Assembly: GCA_947503135.1 (NCBI GenBank)
Contig: CANNCQ010000012.1
Coordinates: forward strand, 1 to 64,000
Direction of reading: 5' to 3'
DNA: 64,000 bases
From: an uncultured Aquimarina sp.
GTDB taxonomy: Bacteria > Bacteroidota > Bacteroidia > Flavobacteriales > Flavobacteriaceae
Shown here: in pieces, positions 55,101 to 62,516 of the stretch
Position numbering within the stretch: position 1 is the stretch's first letter
Layout: every line of letters starts with the position of its first letter
Made by a program: the position numbers and the translations under genes
Notes under the pieces: model-generated
The model's input: only the letters and a program-made list of their open reading frames with translations
Databases searched by the model: none
Told to the model about the DNA's origin: nothing

Positions 55101-56627
55101 TTCTAAAGATGCAATCCTGGTAGCTTCTTTCTGTTTAATAATTCGCTGTAACCTAGCTGTAATTTCTTTCTTTTCTTCTGGGGAAACGTATTTACTGCTC
55201 TTAATCAATGTTAATGTGCTTTGAGCATCGGTAACATTTTCTTCATCTAAAAATTTAGAAACTCTTTTTAGCGTTGCTCTAGCTTCATTCTTGGCATTTG
55301 TTTCTGCAGCTATACGTATTCTTTCTTCTTCAACATCTTGAGAAATTTCTAACTTTTTTGTGTACCTAGCTAGCAACGATTTTTTATCATCCTCGGAAAT
55401 GTATTTACTATTTTTGATACGTTCCAAAGTTGCTTTTGCCTTTTCTAAACTGTTATCATTAATTTGTAGGCTTACTGTTCGTACCAACTCACTAGCCTTA
55501 TCTTTTTCTTCAGCCTCTTTTAGTTTCGTAGTTCTTAACAAAGCTGCTTTGGCTTTAGCTTCTTGAAGTGTTGCTAGTTTCGTTTTATTTTGCTCGCGAG
55601 CTTCACGAAGGGCTATTATTTTTTCAGCTTTACTTAACTCGTTTCTTTTTGGTAATTTCCTTTTAGCTTTTGGCCTAGAAGGGGTTCTTCTTCGTCCTCT
55701 TCGTTGGGGTTCCACAAAATTGTAAGCCAAGGTAAATTCGTGATTCAAACCAAAAACATCGGCATCTCCTAGCCCCCTTTCAACAGTATACGCTATGGTT
55801 GCTTGTGGGGTTACGTTGAACCCTAAGCCTAAGGACACTCCAAATGTTTGGTTGTAGCCTAATTGCGCGAAACCATATTTACTATTTTCAACAAATCCGT
55901 TGACCCCTACTACAGGATCAAGAGCTGTTTCTTTTTCTACGTACAACATCCCTCTAAATGTATTTGGGGATCTTCTAGCAAATGGACGAGAGTACATTCC
56001 GTGTACTACGATTGTATTGGATTTAAATGTGTTTTGATTTCCCCCTAAGGAAGCACTAATAATATTTCGTGCCGTTATTCCGAAATCAAAATTTTTATAA
56101 TTTAAGTTTACTCCAGGAGTTACCCTTAGTAAGGAAGTACCTTCGAACTCACCCAAAAGAGAATTACTTTCAATAGCTCCCGTGGTTCTCAATTCGGACT
56201 TTAACCCTACACGTTGGTAAGACACATTAGCCCCAAAAGCTACGTAGGTATCCCTATTGAATTCTACATTGTAGGTGTAATTTAGCACCCCTCCAAAATG
56301 AGAAATCACTCCAATATTTTGTTGGAACAATCCCCCTCCAAAACTCATTTTTTCATTAAGAGTTTTACTATAAGTGGCATTTATATTTCTTGGAGCGTCC
56401 TCAAAGTCAATTTTTTCTAAACGACCATATACAGATATATACCCGTTTTTATCGCCTGAATCGGCAGCTACCCTATCGAACGAAAAAGCAGGATTGAAAA
56501 GAAATCGGTTGTATTTAGCCGCATTATGAACCGCCTGAGTTGGAGGCCCTGCAGCGGTTTCGCTTTGAGCAAAAATGCTTTGAATGACAAAGCTTAGAAC
56601 GAAAAGAATAGGTAGTTTTCTGTTCAT
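52182..56627 (-). CDS. sprD: SprD-like protein: PorP/SprF barrel fused to a long helical-repeat region
   Basis: The 1481-residue protein has a signal peptide (1-20, ending SIFAQ) and a PorP/SprF-type outer-membrane domain to about residue 300 (FNPAFSFDRV near 45, GLGFNVTPQATIAYTVERG near 268). A basic proline-containing hinge leads into about 1000 residues of predicted helix. Residues 340-715 contain degenerate units of about 65-84 residues. Residues 718-953 and 1075-1312 are near-perfect 20-residue repeats rich in EEQRLAAEE. Residues 953-1074 hold two nearly identical 65-residue units. The last 170 residues are charged and unique. It lies 7 bp after sprC and 70 bp before sprB, the place of sprD in the known gliding operon. 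The tail might form a long rod in the periplasm, which is inference. Confidence 0.82.
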   Translation of the reverse strand: MNRKLPILFVLSFVIQSIFAQSETAAGPPTQAVHNAAKYNRFLFNPAFSFDRVAADSGDKNGYISVYGRLEKIDFEDAPRNINATYSKTLNEKMSFGGGLFQQNIGVISHFGGVLNYTYNVEFNRDTYVAFGANVSYQRVGLKSELRTTGAIESNSLLGEFEGTSLLRVTPGVNLNYKNFDFGITARNIISASLGGNQNTFKSNTIVVHGMYSRPFARRSPNTFRGMLYVEKETALDPVVGVNGFVENSKYGFAQLGYNQTFGVSLGLGFNVTPQATIAYTVERGLGDADVFGLNHEFTLAYNFVEPQRRGRRRTPSRPKAKRKLPKRNELSKAEKIIALREAREQNKTKLATLQEAKAKAALLRTTKLKEAEEKDKASELVRTVSLQINDNSLEKAKATLERIKNSKYISEDDKKSLLARYTKKLEISQDVEEERIRIAAETNAKNEARATLKRVSKFLDEENVTDAQSTLTLIKSSKYVSPEEKKEITARLQRIIKQKEATRIASLEAEERKKGAELVRSTTLLLENNNIEEAKNRASLIRKNKFIPNAEKEELLAKIDLKIKENEAIVAAEEIKRARGAELIRTTNLLLDQENTVAVQNNIEEINQNQFIPEEEKKKIISRLKRIVTKQEIAAAEEKKLSTLKRIVTEESQEEKQRKIDEKAKQVLVSETEQIIATGSLEEAKARATLVRSSKLIPVEEKERILSTLKRVIVKKEAEQARIAEEQRLAAEESARQAEQARIAEEQRLAAEEAARQAEQARIAEEQRLAAEEAARQAEQARIAEEQRLAAEEAARQAEQARIAEEQRLAAEEAARQAEQARIAEEQRLAAEESARVAEQARIAEEKRLAAEESARVAEQARIAEEQRLAAEESARVAEQARIAEEQRLAAEESARQAEQARIAEEQRLAAEQARIAEEQRLAAEEAARVAEQARIAEEQRLAVEEARQAEQAQKLIAETEAIVSEGSLEEAKARATLIRTSTLIPAEEKDRILSSLKRVIVEKEAKVAEQRLAAEQSQKLIAETEAIVSEGSLEEAKARATLIRTSTLIPAEEKDRILSSLKRVIVEKEAKAEEQRLAAEEAARQVEQARIAEEQRLAAEEAARQVEQARIAEEQRLAAEEVARQAEQARIAEEQRLAAEEAARQAKQARIAEEQRLAAEEAARQAEQARIAEEQRLAAEEAARQAEQARIAEEQRLAAEEAARQAEQARIAEEQRLAAEEAARQAEQARIAEEQRLAAEEAARQAEEARIAEEQRLAAEEAARQAEEARIAEERRLAAEIEAARKAEQARIAEEARLAEEARLEQERLAKEAEEANRKKATITRTTTTIKEEVEKKKRAELVRVKKIISDEDQKEERRKAVQAALKRTTKKVEKEETGRTTTLKRTLLPQQGSENNRTNSNGMGFNSDIIEQQQDFFAKELFMQPQINIKSNDVIFFIDALVKSKSNQKEITNDRIIDLDKKKRLLKTKLKMVKTSEK
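52741..53409 (-). repeat. 60-bp tandem repeat array in sprD (downstream array)
   Basis: About eleven units of 60 bp (one of 63 bp at the low-coordinate end) run in register with the reading frame. Each encodes 20 residues of the type ARIAEEQRLAAEEAARQAEQ. Units differ mainly at silent positions and at a few codons (V/A before EQ, A/K in QAKQ). The period is a multiple of three, so copy number could change without breaking the frame. Confidence 0.9.
53411..53775 (-). repeat. 195-bp direct repeat in sprD, two copies
   Basis: The segment starting TTGCCTCTTTTTCAACAATT at 53411 recurs at 53606 as TTGCTTCTTTTTCAACAATT and stays nearly identical for about 165 bases. The spacing of 195 bp equals 65 codons. 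The encoded unit contains EAIVSEGSLEEAKARATLIR and STLIPAEEKDRILSSLKRVI, the same helical motif that recurs in degenerate form earlier in the protein. It looks like a recent duplication between the two 60-bp arrays. Confidence 0.85.
53777..54477 (-). repeat. 60-bp tandem repeat array in sprD (upstream array)
   Basis: Twelve ARIAEE-type units are encoded. Most are 60 bp; one is shortened to 39 bp (encoding AEQARIAEEQRLA) and one to 57 bp. Units ending in ESARV cluster together in the middle, which suggests local unit duplication. The shortened units keep the frame. Confidence 0.9.
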
Positions 56628-56634
56628 AAATACT

Positions 56635-58623
56635 TTATCTAATAATGGTTATTGATCCTTTTTCCAGAGGATTGTTATTTTCACTGATAATATAATAATA
56701 AACACTTTCCAGAAGTTCATCATCGGGCCAAGTACCGTTATAGTTATTTTGATTTAATACCTCCACTCCTGTGGAAGAAATTATTTGTACATTAACATTA
56801 GGTTGACCTGTAAATTGCGCAGGTAGCTGCCATCGCGTATTATTGGAACCATTTGGAGTTAAAATATTAGGAATAACTACAGATGCTTCACTAATAAAAA
56901 CAGTATTTAACCTTACAACGGGGCAATTATCAAAAGTAACTTCTACAAAATAATTTCCTGCTTCATTAACTTCGACGGAACTACTTGTTGATATTTGCGT
57001 TTGCCCATTTGAAGCATTAAAATCTTCTCTAAACCATCTATAGGTATATAACGATGCTATGGCTTCATCTGTTAAAGGCACAGATAAATTTGAAGTAGGA
57101 TTGTTTTCATCTAATATTGTTGTAGAAGCTTCAATAGATAATTCTCCTGGGTTCAATTGTACAGGCAAAATATTAGAGGTAAAAATTGCTGCACCTAAAG
57201 TGATTTCTGCAAAATAATTTCCGTTTCCTCCCGCATCTTCAACAACAACAGTTGGCCCTGTAAATTGCGGTAATTCTTCGTTGTTATTAAACCACGTGAA
57301 ATTTGTGTTACGAAAATTAGACATAGGTACTTCTATAATTGTATTATTGACGGTTGTTGAAATTTCGGTAATATTTAAATTTACCCTACTTAATCCACAG
57401 TTAGTATAAGCAGGATTATCGTAATCAATCACTAAATTTAAGTTATCCGCATTAACGACATTAATACTTTTAGATGTAACCACAGTATTAATTGAGCAAG
57501 GTGATTCTGCTGTTAATCTTGCTGTGTAAACTCCAGTATCCGTTGCTATAAAATTCTCTGTATTACTGTTAGGTATATCAACCCCATCTTTAATCCATGT
57601 AATACTTCTTGGTGTACCACCTGAAACTTCTACTTGAAGAATATTTTGTATTCCTGGTATACTTACTAAGTTTAGATCAGAAATAATTTCTATGGATGGA
57701 TTAAGTAATGTGACCAAAATGTTATTAGAAATTGATGTACATCTAGTTACTGTGTCACTAACATCTAAAACTTCTAAATTATAATTTCCCTCAGAGTTTA
57801 AACCAGTAATCGTTATGCTTTCATTTGTTTCACCTAAAATTTCATTATTATTTTTCACCCATTGATACCTAAAATTTGGATTTGGATTGTCAATTTGAAG
57901 TATAATAGAATCGGATGCACATATTGTAGTTGAAGCACTACTTGAAATTTCAACATCAATATTTCCTAATGTTTCAGCTACAACAGTCGTATTAGAACGA
58001 GCTCCTGAAATATTCACAATATCACAGTTTCCAAGAAATGGTCTGTAATGATAATCGCCAGGAGAAGTAACCCTCAAAGTTCTTTCTGTTTCCCCTTGAA
58101 TCAAAACTTCGTTTCGATACCACCTGTATTCTGATAAATCATCCTCTGCTCTTAATTCGGGATTACCCTGTAAACTACAAATTTGGCGAGGTTCTAAATC
58201 AAGAGTTTCTCCACTATAGACAAATATAGAAATTGGCCCTCTCGCTTGTCCAGGCAAAATATCATTCTGATTTTCAATTATAACTCTGACACGATATAGA
58301 TCACTTCCAAAAGGAATAATTGAGTCGTTTAATGGATAATCAAATGAAAATTCTACCATTCCGTTTGTTAACGGTGTTTTTCTATCTAAAATAGTTGTCC
58401 CACTTAAAAAGCTTCCGAATTCATTTGACAATTGAAGTGAATATTCTGTACTTAAAGGCAAATCGTCTGGTGGACTAAATGTTGCCGAATCGCTTCTGTC
58501 AATTGTTGCTGTTATACACGCATTACCCATAATGGGAGCTTCTAATGATTGCGCGCTAACTTGTAATGCATAAAACAACATTAGCGATAATATGATATAA
58601 CCTAATCTATTATTAGTGTTCAT
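56635..58623 (-). CDS. sprC: SprC-like T9SS type B secreted protein
   Basis: This 662-residue secreted protein has a signal peptide (1-24, ending QVSAQ) and several Ig-like/PKD-like beta domains between about 30 and 560. Recurrent signs are YRWYRNE, YQWVKNN, ITWIKDG and YRWFRED, each followed by a GxYxxxV strand. The C-terminal type B sorting domain occupies about the last 85 residues (VVIPNILTPNGSNNTRW, then YNGTWPDDEL, ending ITIIR). It opens the sprC-sprD-sprB-sprF cluster, 7 bp before sprD, matching the sprC position in F. johnsoniae. The signature tryptophan-glycine segment is shortened, but the domain is recognisable. Confidence 0.82.
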   Translation of the reverse strand: MNTNNRLGYIILSLMLFYALQVSAQSLEAPIMGNACITATIDRSDSATFSPPDDLPLSTEYSLQLSNEFGSFLSGTTILDRKTPLTNGMVEFSFDYPLNDSIIPFGSDLYRVRVIIENQNDILPGQARGPISIFVYSGETLDLEPRQICSLQGNPELRAEDDLSEYRWYRNEVLIQGETERTLRVTSPGDYHYRPFLGNCDIVNISGARSNTTVVAETLGNIDVEISSSASTTICASDSIILQIDNPNPNFRYQWVKNNNEILGETNESITITGLNSEGNYNLEVLDVSDTVTRCTSISNNILVTLLNPSIEIISDLNLVSIPGIQNILQVEVSGGTPRSITWIKDGVDIPNSNTENFIATDTGVYTARLTAESPCSINTVVTSKSINVVNADNLNLVIDYDNPAYTNCGLSRVNLNITEISTTVNNTIIEVPMSNFRNTNFTWFNNNEELPQFTGPTVVVEDAGGNGNYFAEITLGAAIFTSNILPVQLNPGELSIEASTTILDENNPTSNLSVPLTDEAIASLYTYRWFREDFNASNGQTQISTSSSVEVNEAGNYFVEVTFDNCPVVRLNTVFISEASVVIPNILTPNGSNNTRWQLPAQFTGQPNVNVQIISSTGVEVLNQNNYNGTWPDDELLESVYYYIISENNNPLEKGSITIIR

Positions 58624-59127
58624 AACAATACAAGCGTAGATTACTATAGCTTTGGGAGCTGTTAGTAAGGAGTTAATAACTTCTTTTAATGCACTAAAAT
58701 AACAAGAAATATTTTAGAAGACAGTTAAAGAAGCATATTTTTTAATTCAAAGGTGACAAATGATCGTTAAAACTACTCTTTTAAGCCTTAAGATTAATGT
58801 AAAATCAATAAACTCTATTCAGTTTACATTATAATAATAAATTAAACCTCAAAAAAATAATAGTTTTTTTTAATATTTATCAAAAGTCAGTTACTAATTA
58901 CCGAATAGCAATTTGTGACTGGTCTAATTATTTTTTTGTTGATCTTTTTAAAAAACTTTTACCAGAAAAAATATTCGCTTTAAATTTTAAAAACCAATAT
59001 ATAAACAAATCTTATAAAATAAATTACTTCAATAATTTTCAATGATAATAAAAAGGTTGTTTAACCGTATTTTTATAATTAATAAAAAATATTTGACCCT
59101 ATGGCTTGTCTTGAGATTTAAAACTGC
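58624..59127. other. 504-bp AT-rich intergenic region upstream of the spr cluster
   Basis: No plausible coding frame was seen here. It must hold the promoter and leader of the sprCDBF cluster on the minus strand, but I found no exact TAnnTTTG on that strand near sprC. An inverted repeat with 8-bp arms (AATGTAAA at 58796-58803, TTTACATT at 58823-58830) is present. TAGCTTTG, a plus-strand TAnnTTTG match, lies at about 58647-58654 but points away from any plus-strand gene. The methyltransferase gene ends at its right border without a clear hairpin. Confidence 0.6.
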
Positions 59128-59973
59128 TTAAACCTCTTTATTTTGGGTTTTTTGTTTCAGAACATAAATTTTTGAAGAAAATTGACCTGAAAACAGCGCT
59201 TTTATATTAGAAAGTAATCCTATACCAAAAGCTCTTAAATAATTAACTTTTTTTGTCTTATATTTTTCTGAAAGTAGAGACACATAAAAAGAATCGAACC
59301 ACATGGGTTTTGTTTCTACTAATTGAAATCCATACTTAATGGCTAATTTTTTAATTGATGTCTCCGAAAAATGCCAAATGTGCCTTGGCACGTCAAAAGC
59401 TGCCCAATAATTTTTATAATACAAAGCGTCATAACTTTTATGATTGGGAACTGCGATTACAACAATACCTTCTGGATTTAATAATCTTTTAAACTCTAAA
59501 AATTGTTGTTGCAAATCTTCGACATGTTCCAACACATGCCACATTGTAATGGCATCGAAAGTGTGATTTTGAATTTCAAGAGAATTTTTTACACTAATAG
59601 CGTTTTTTTCGTTGGATAGTTTTCTTGCTTTTTCATTAGGTTCTACTCCCAAGGAATGCCACCCTTTACTATTTAGCTTTTCTAAAAAAGATCCTGTTCC
59701 ACTACCAATATCTAATATCGATTTATTTTCAGAATTTATATACTTAGACACTAAACCTTCTTTACTCTTAATAGTTATCGATTTTACTGATTGGTACAGT
59801 TTATCTATTAAAGAGCTTTTAGCATCTGTATGTGAAATATACTCTTTACTATCATAATATACTTCTATATTCTCTGGGACAGGATTAGTTTTATACCAAT
59901 CGTACTCAGAATTATACAATAGCGTAAACTCTTCTTGAGAAATAGAGTAATCGGTTACTTTTATTGACTTCAT
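59128..59973 (-). CDS. Class I SAM-dependent methyltransferase
   Basis: This 281-residue cytoplasmic methyltransferase has SAM motif I as DIGSGTGSF at residues 88-96. An acidic residue ends the next strand (GVEPNEKA), followed by FDAITMWHVLEHVEDLQQQ (motifs II/III) and VIAVPNHKSYD. The pattern is that of the Methyltransf_11/23 group; the substrate cannot be told. An N-terminal segment of 60 residues precedes the Rossmann domain. It follows mnmG by 62 bp and a parS-like site lies between them, a neighbourhood that I believe is conserved in Flavobacteriia. Confidence 0.87.
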   Translation of the reverse strand: MKSIKVTDYSISQEEFTLLYNSEYDWYKTNPVPENIEVYYDSKEYISHTDAKSSLIDKLYQSVKSITIKSKEGLVSKYINSENKSILDIGSGTGSFLEKLNSKGWHSLGVEPNEKARKLSNEKNAISVKNSLEIQNHTFDAITMWHVLEHVEDLQQQFLEFKRLLNPEGIVVIAVPNHKSYDALYYKNYWAAFDVPRHIWHFSETSIKKLAIKYGFQLVETKPMWFDSFYVSLLSEKYKTKKVNYLRAFGIGLLSNIKALFSGQFSSKIYVLKQKTQNKEV

Positions 59974-59980
59974 GAAGTAG

Positions 59981-59994
59981 GTTTCACGTGGAAC
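59981..59994. other. parS-like site 1 (one mismatch)
   Basis: GTTTCACGTGGAAC differs by one base from the palindrome GTTCCACGTGGAAC found twice more within 2.1 kb. It resembles the parS consensus TGTTTCACGTGAAACA, bound by ParB in many bacteria. It lies in the short gap between mnmG and the methyltransferase gene. Confidence 0.7.
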
Positions 59995-60035
59995 GATGAT
60001 TAATTATTTGGATATCCAATACTAATAAAATAGTA

Positions 60036-61907
60036 TTACCGCCCTAAATGAACCAATAACACCGAAATGTCGCTTGGAGACACCCCACTTATGCGGGAAG
60101 CTTGTGCTATAGTTATCGGTTTAATTTTTGACATCTTCTCCCCCGCTTCATAGGATAAAGATTTAAGTTTTTTATAATCAAAATTATCAGGAATTTTAAG
60201 ATGTTCTAACCTTGACAGTTTATCAGCATTATTTTTCTCTTTTTCAATATAGCCTGAGTATTTAACTTGAATTTCGGCTTGATCTAACATTTCTTGATCT
60301 AACTGATTTTTTTCTACATAAGTTTTAATACTATCAACCTCCAACAAATCGGTAAGTGATATTTGTGGGCGAGACAATACCTTAAAAATTTTATCACTAT
60401 GCTTCATTGGTGCGGAAGACTTTTCTTCTAAAATAGGATTAGCTATTTTTTCGGAAATACTCGTTTCCTTTAAAAAACTAATAAAAGAGCTTGACTTTTC
60501 TTTTTTATTTTCCATAGCTCTCATGCGTTCATCGGAAGCTAAACCTATAGCATTTGATTTTGGTGTAAGTCTAAAGTCAGCATTATCTTGCCTAAGTAAC
60601 GTTCTGTATTCTGCTCTTGAAGTAAACATTCGATAAGGCTCTTCAGTTCCTTTGGTAATAAGATCATCAATTAAAACTCCAATATAAGCCTCATCTCTAG
60701 TTAATATTAAGGGCTCATTTTCCTTAACTTTTAAGGCAGCATTCATCCCTGCCATTAACCCTTGAGAAGCGGCTTCTTCGTAACCGGTAGTACCATTTAT
60801 TTGTCCAGCGAAATATAATCCATCTATTAATTTAGTTTCTAATGTATGCTTTAATTGCGTTGGCGGAAAATAATCGTATTCTATGGCATAACCTGGTCTA
60901 AAAAATTTAACTTTTTCGAAACCTACAACAGAGCGTAAAGCTTTAAATTGAATATCCTCTGGCAAAGAAGTAGAAAAACCATTGACATAAACCTCACAAG
61001 TATTCCAACCTTCAGGCTCAATAAACATTTGGTGACGTTCTTTATCTGCAAAACGATTTATTTTATCTTCGATAGAGGGACAATATCTTGGACCAATACT
61101 TTTTATAGAACCATTAAACATTGGTGACCTATCAAAACCTTCTTTTAGTAAATCATGAACTATTGGTGAGGTATACGTCATGAAACACGAACGCTGCTCG
61201 GTTAATGGTTTAGTTTCTGGAGAATAACTAAATTTTTCTGGTTTGGCATCGCCTGGTTGCTCAATCATTTTTGAATAATCTAAAGAACGACCATCAACTC
61301 TAGGTGGTGTCCCTGTTTTCATTCTACCCGATTCAAAACCTAAATCTACCAATTGTTCGGTAATACCCGTAGCTGCTCTTTCCCCTGCTCTACCACCACC
61401 GAATTGTTTTTCACCTATATGAATTAATCCATTTAAGAAGGTGCCATTGGTAAGCACTACAGATTTACAACGAACTTCAACACCCAATGTAGTTTTTACG
61501 CCACAAACTTTTCCGTTTTCTATAATTAAACCTGAAACCATTTCTTGATAAAAATCAAGATTCTTGGTTCCTTCGAGTTTCATTCTCCAATCCTCAGCAA
61601 AACGCATGCGATCGGATTGCACTCTAGGACTCCACATGGCAGGGCCCTTAGACTTATTTAGCATTTTAAATTGAATGGCTGAGCTGTCGGAAATTATTCC
61701 ACTATAACCACCTAGCGCATCAATTTCACGAACTATTTGACCTTTAGCAATACCTCCCATCGCAGGATTACAACTCATTTGAGCGATGTTCTGCAGGTTC
61801 ATTGTAATTAATAAGGTGCTACAACCCAAATTTGCAGCAGCGGCTGCAGCTTCGCTTCCTGCATGTCCTGCGCCAACTACAATAACGTCATATTCTTGTC
61901 CAAACAT
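60036..61907 (-). CDS. mnmG: tRNA uridine-5-carboxymethylaminomethyl modification enzyme MnmG (GidA)
   Basis: With MnmE, MnmG installs the cmnm5 group on wobble uridine 34 of several tRNAs, using FAD, glycine and methylene-tetrahydrofolate. The 623 residues are full length: the FAD-binding [10 protein letters not shown] starts at residue 12, followed by [13 protein letters not shown]. The [13 protein letters not shown] and [11 protein letters not shown] segments are present, and the C-terminal helical domain ends with [17 protein letters not shown]. It is flanked by parS-like palindromes on both sides. The gidA neighbourhood is a classic location for parS in many bacteria. Confidence 0.97.
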   Translation of the reverse strand: MFGQEYDVIVVGAGHAGSEAAAAAANLGCSTLLITMNLQNIAQMSCNPAMGGIAKGQIVREIDALGGYSGIISDSSAIQFKMLNKSKGPAMWSPRVQSDRMRFAEDWRMKLEGTKNLDFYQEMVSGLIIENGKVCGVKTTLGVEVRCKSVVLTNGTFLNGLIHIGEKQFGGGRAGERAATGITEQLVDLGFESGRMKTGTPPRVDGRSLDYSKMIEQPGDAKPEKFSYSPETKPLTEQRSCFMTYTSPIVHDLLKEGFDRSPMFNGSIKSIGPRYCPSIEDKINRFADKERHQMFIEPEGWNTCEVYVNGFSTSLPEDIQFKALRSVVGFEKVKFFRPGYAIEYDYFPPTQLKHTLETKLIDGLYFAGQINGTTGYEEAASQGLMAGMNAALKVKENEPLILTRDEAYIGVLIDDLITKGTEEPYRMFTSRAEYRTLLRQDNADFRLTPKSNAIGLASDERMRAMENKKEKSSSFISFLKETSISEKIANPILEEKSSAPMKHSDKIFKVLSRPQISLTDLLEVDSIKTYVEKNQLDQEMLDQAEIQVKYSGYIEKEKNNADKLSRLEHLKIPDNFDYKKLKSLSYEAGEKMSKIKPITIAQASRISGVSPSDISVLLVHLGR

Positions 61908-61980
61908 ATTATCTAAAATAACTTGCCGCTTTAGTTTTCAAAAAATCAATACTAAAACAAAAAGGTTAATTACTATAAAC

Positions 61981-61994
61981 GTTCCACGTGGAAC
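61981..61994. other. parS-like site 2 (perfect palindrome)
   Basis: GTTCCACGTGGAAC is a perfect 14-bp palindrome with the CACGTG core of parS. It lies in the 188-bp gap between ybeY and mnmG, 74 bp before the mnmG start. Confidence 0.75.
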
Positions 61995-62095
61995 CATTTT
62001 AATGCGTATGATTTATATTTAAATCCTTTTACAAAATTACAATGAAATATCGACTAAACAATGGTGAAAAAACAAAACAAAAATTAAAAGATGTA

Positions 62096-62515
62096 CTATC
62101 GTTCCACGTGGAACATGTTGATTTTTTCATCCTCTTTAGAGCGCATCAATAAAGCTTCTGAATTACTCTTGTCTTTATATCCACATAAATGAAGCACGCC
62201 ATGTACAATCACTCGTAGCAATTCATCAGCAATAGCAACCTTGTTAATAACAGCATTTTCCTTAACTCTATCAATAGAAATATATATGTCAGCTGAAATA
62301 AAATTAGCATTAGAATTGTCAAAAGTAATAATGTCAGTATAGGTGTCGTGATCTAAAAAACGTTGATTGATATCTAGTAAATAACTGTCGTTACAGAATA
62401 CGTAATTTATATGACCTATAACTTTATTTTCGGATTTAATAACCTCATGTAACCAAGATTTAATAGCTAACTTGCTTAAGGAAATAGACACATCAATTGA
62501 ATTAAAAGTAATCAT
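62096..62515 (-). CDS. ybeY: Endoribonuclease / rRNA maturation factor YbeY
   Basis: YbeY is a zinc-dependent RNase involved in 16S rRNA 3' maturation and ribosome quality control. The 139-residue protein has the metal motif HGVLHLCGYKD: His105 and His109 are in place, while the third ligand position (residue 115) is Asp where most bacteria have His, a change I associate with Bacteroidota YbeY proteins. The last six residues, MFHVER, are encoded by a parS-like palindrome. The start lies 1 bp after the stop of the DUF4175 gene, so the two are cotranscribed. Confidence 0.94.
   Translation of the reverse strand: MITFNSIDVSISLSKLAIKSWLHEVIKSENKVIGHINYVFCNDSYLLDINQRFLDHDTYTDIITFDNSNANFISADIYISIDRVKENAVINKVAIADELLRVIVHGVLHLCGYKDKSNSEALLMRSKEDEKINMFHVER
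62101..62114. other. parS-like site 3, inside the ybeY 3' end
   Basis: GTTCCACGTGGAAC, identical to site 2, overlaps the last coding codons of ybeY. Read on the minus strand it gives codons ATG TTC CAC GTG GAA CGA (the first A and final A fall just outside or at the edge), so the C-terminal MFHVER of YbeY is dictated by the site. Confidence 0.75.
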
Positions 62516-62516
62516 G

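Noticed and set aside
57291-57297. CCACGTG inside sprC as a fourth parS site
   Set aside because: Only the core matches; the flanks (AAACCACGTGAAAT) break the palindrome, and it lies in coding sequence far from the cluster.
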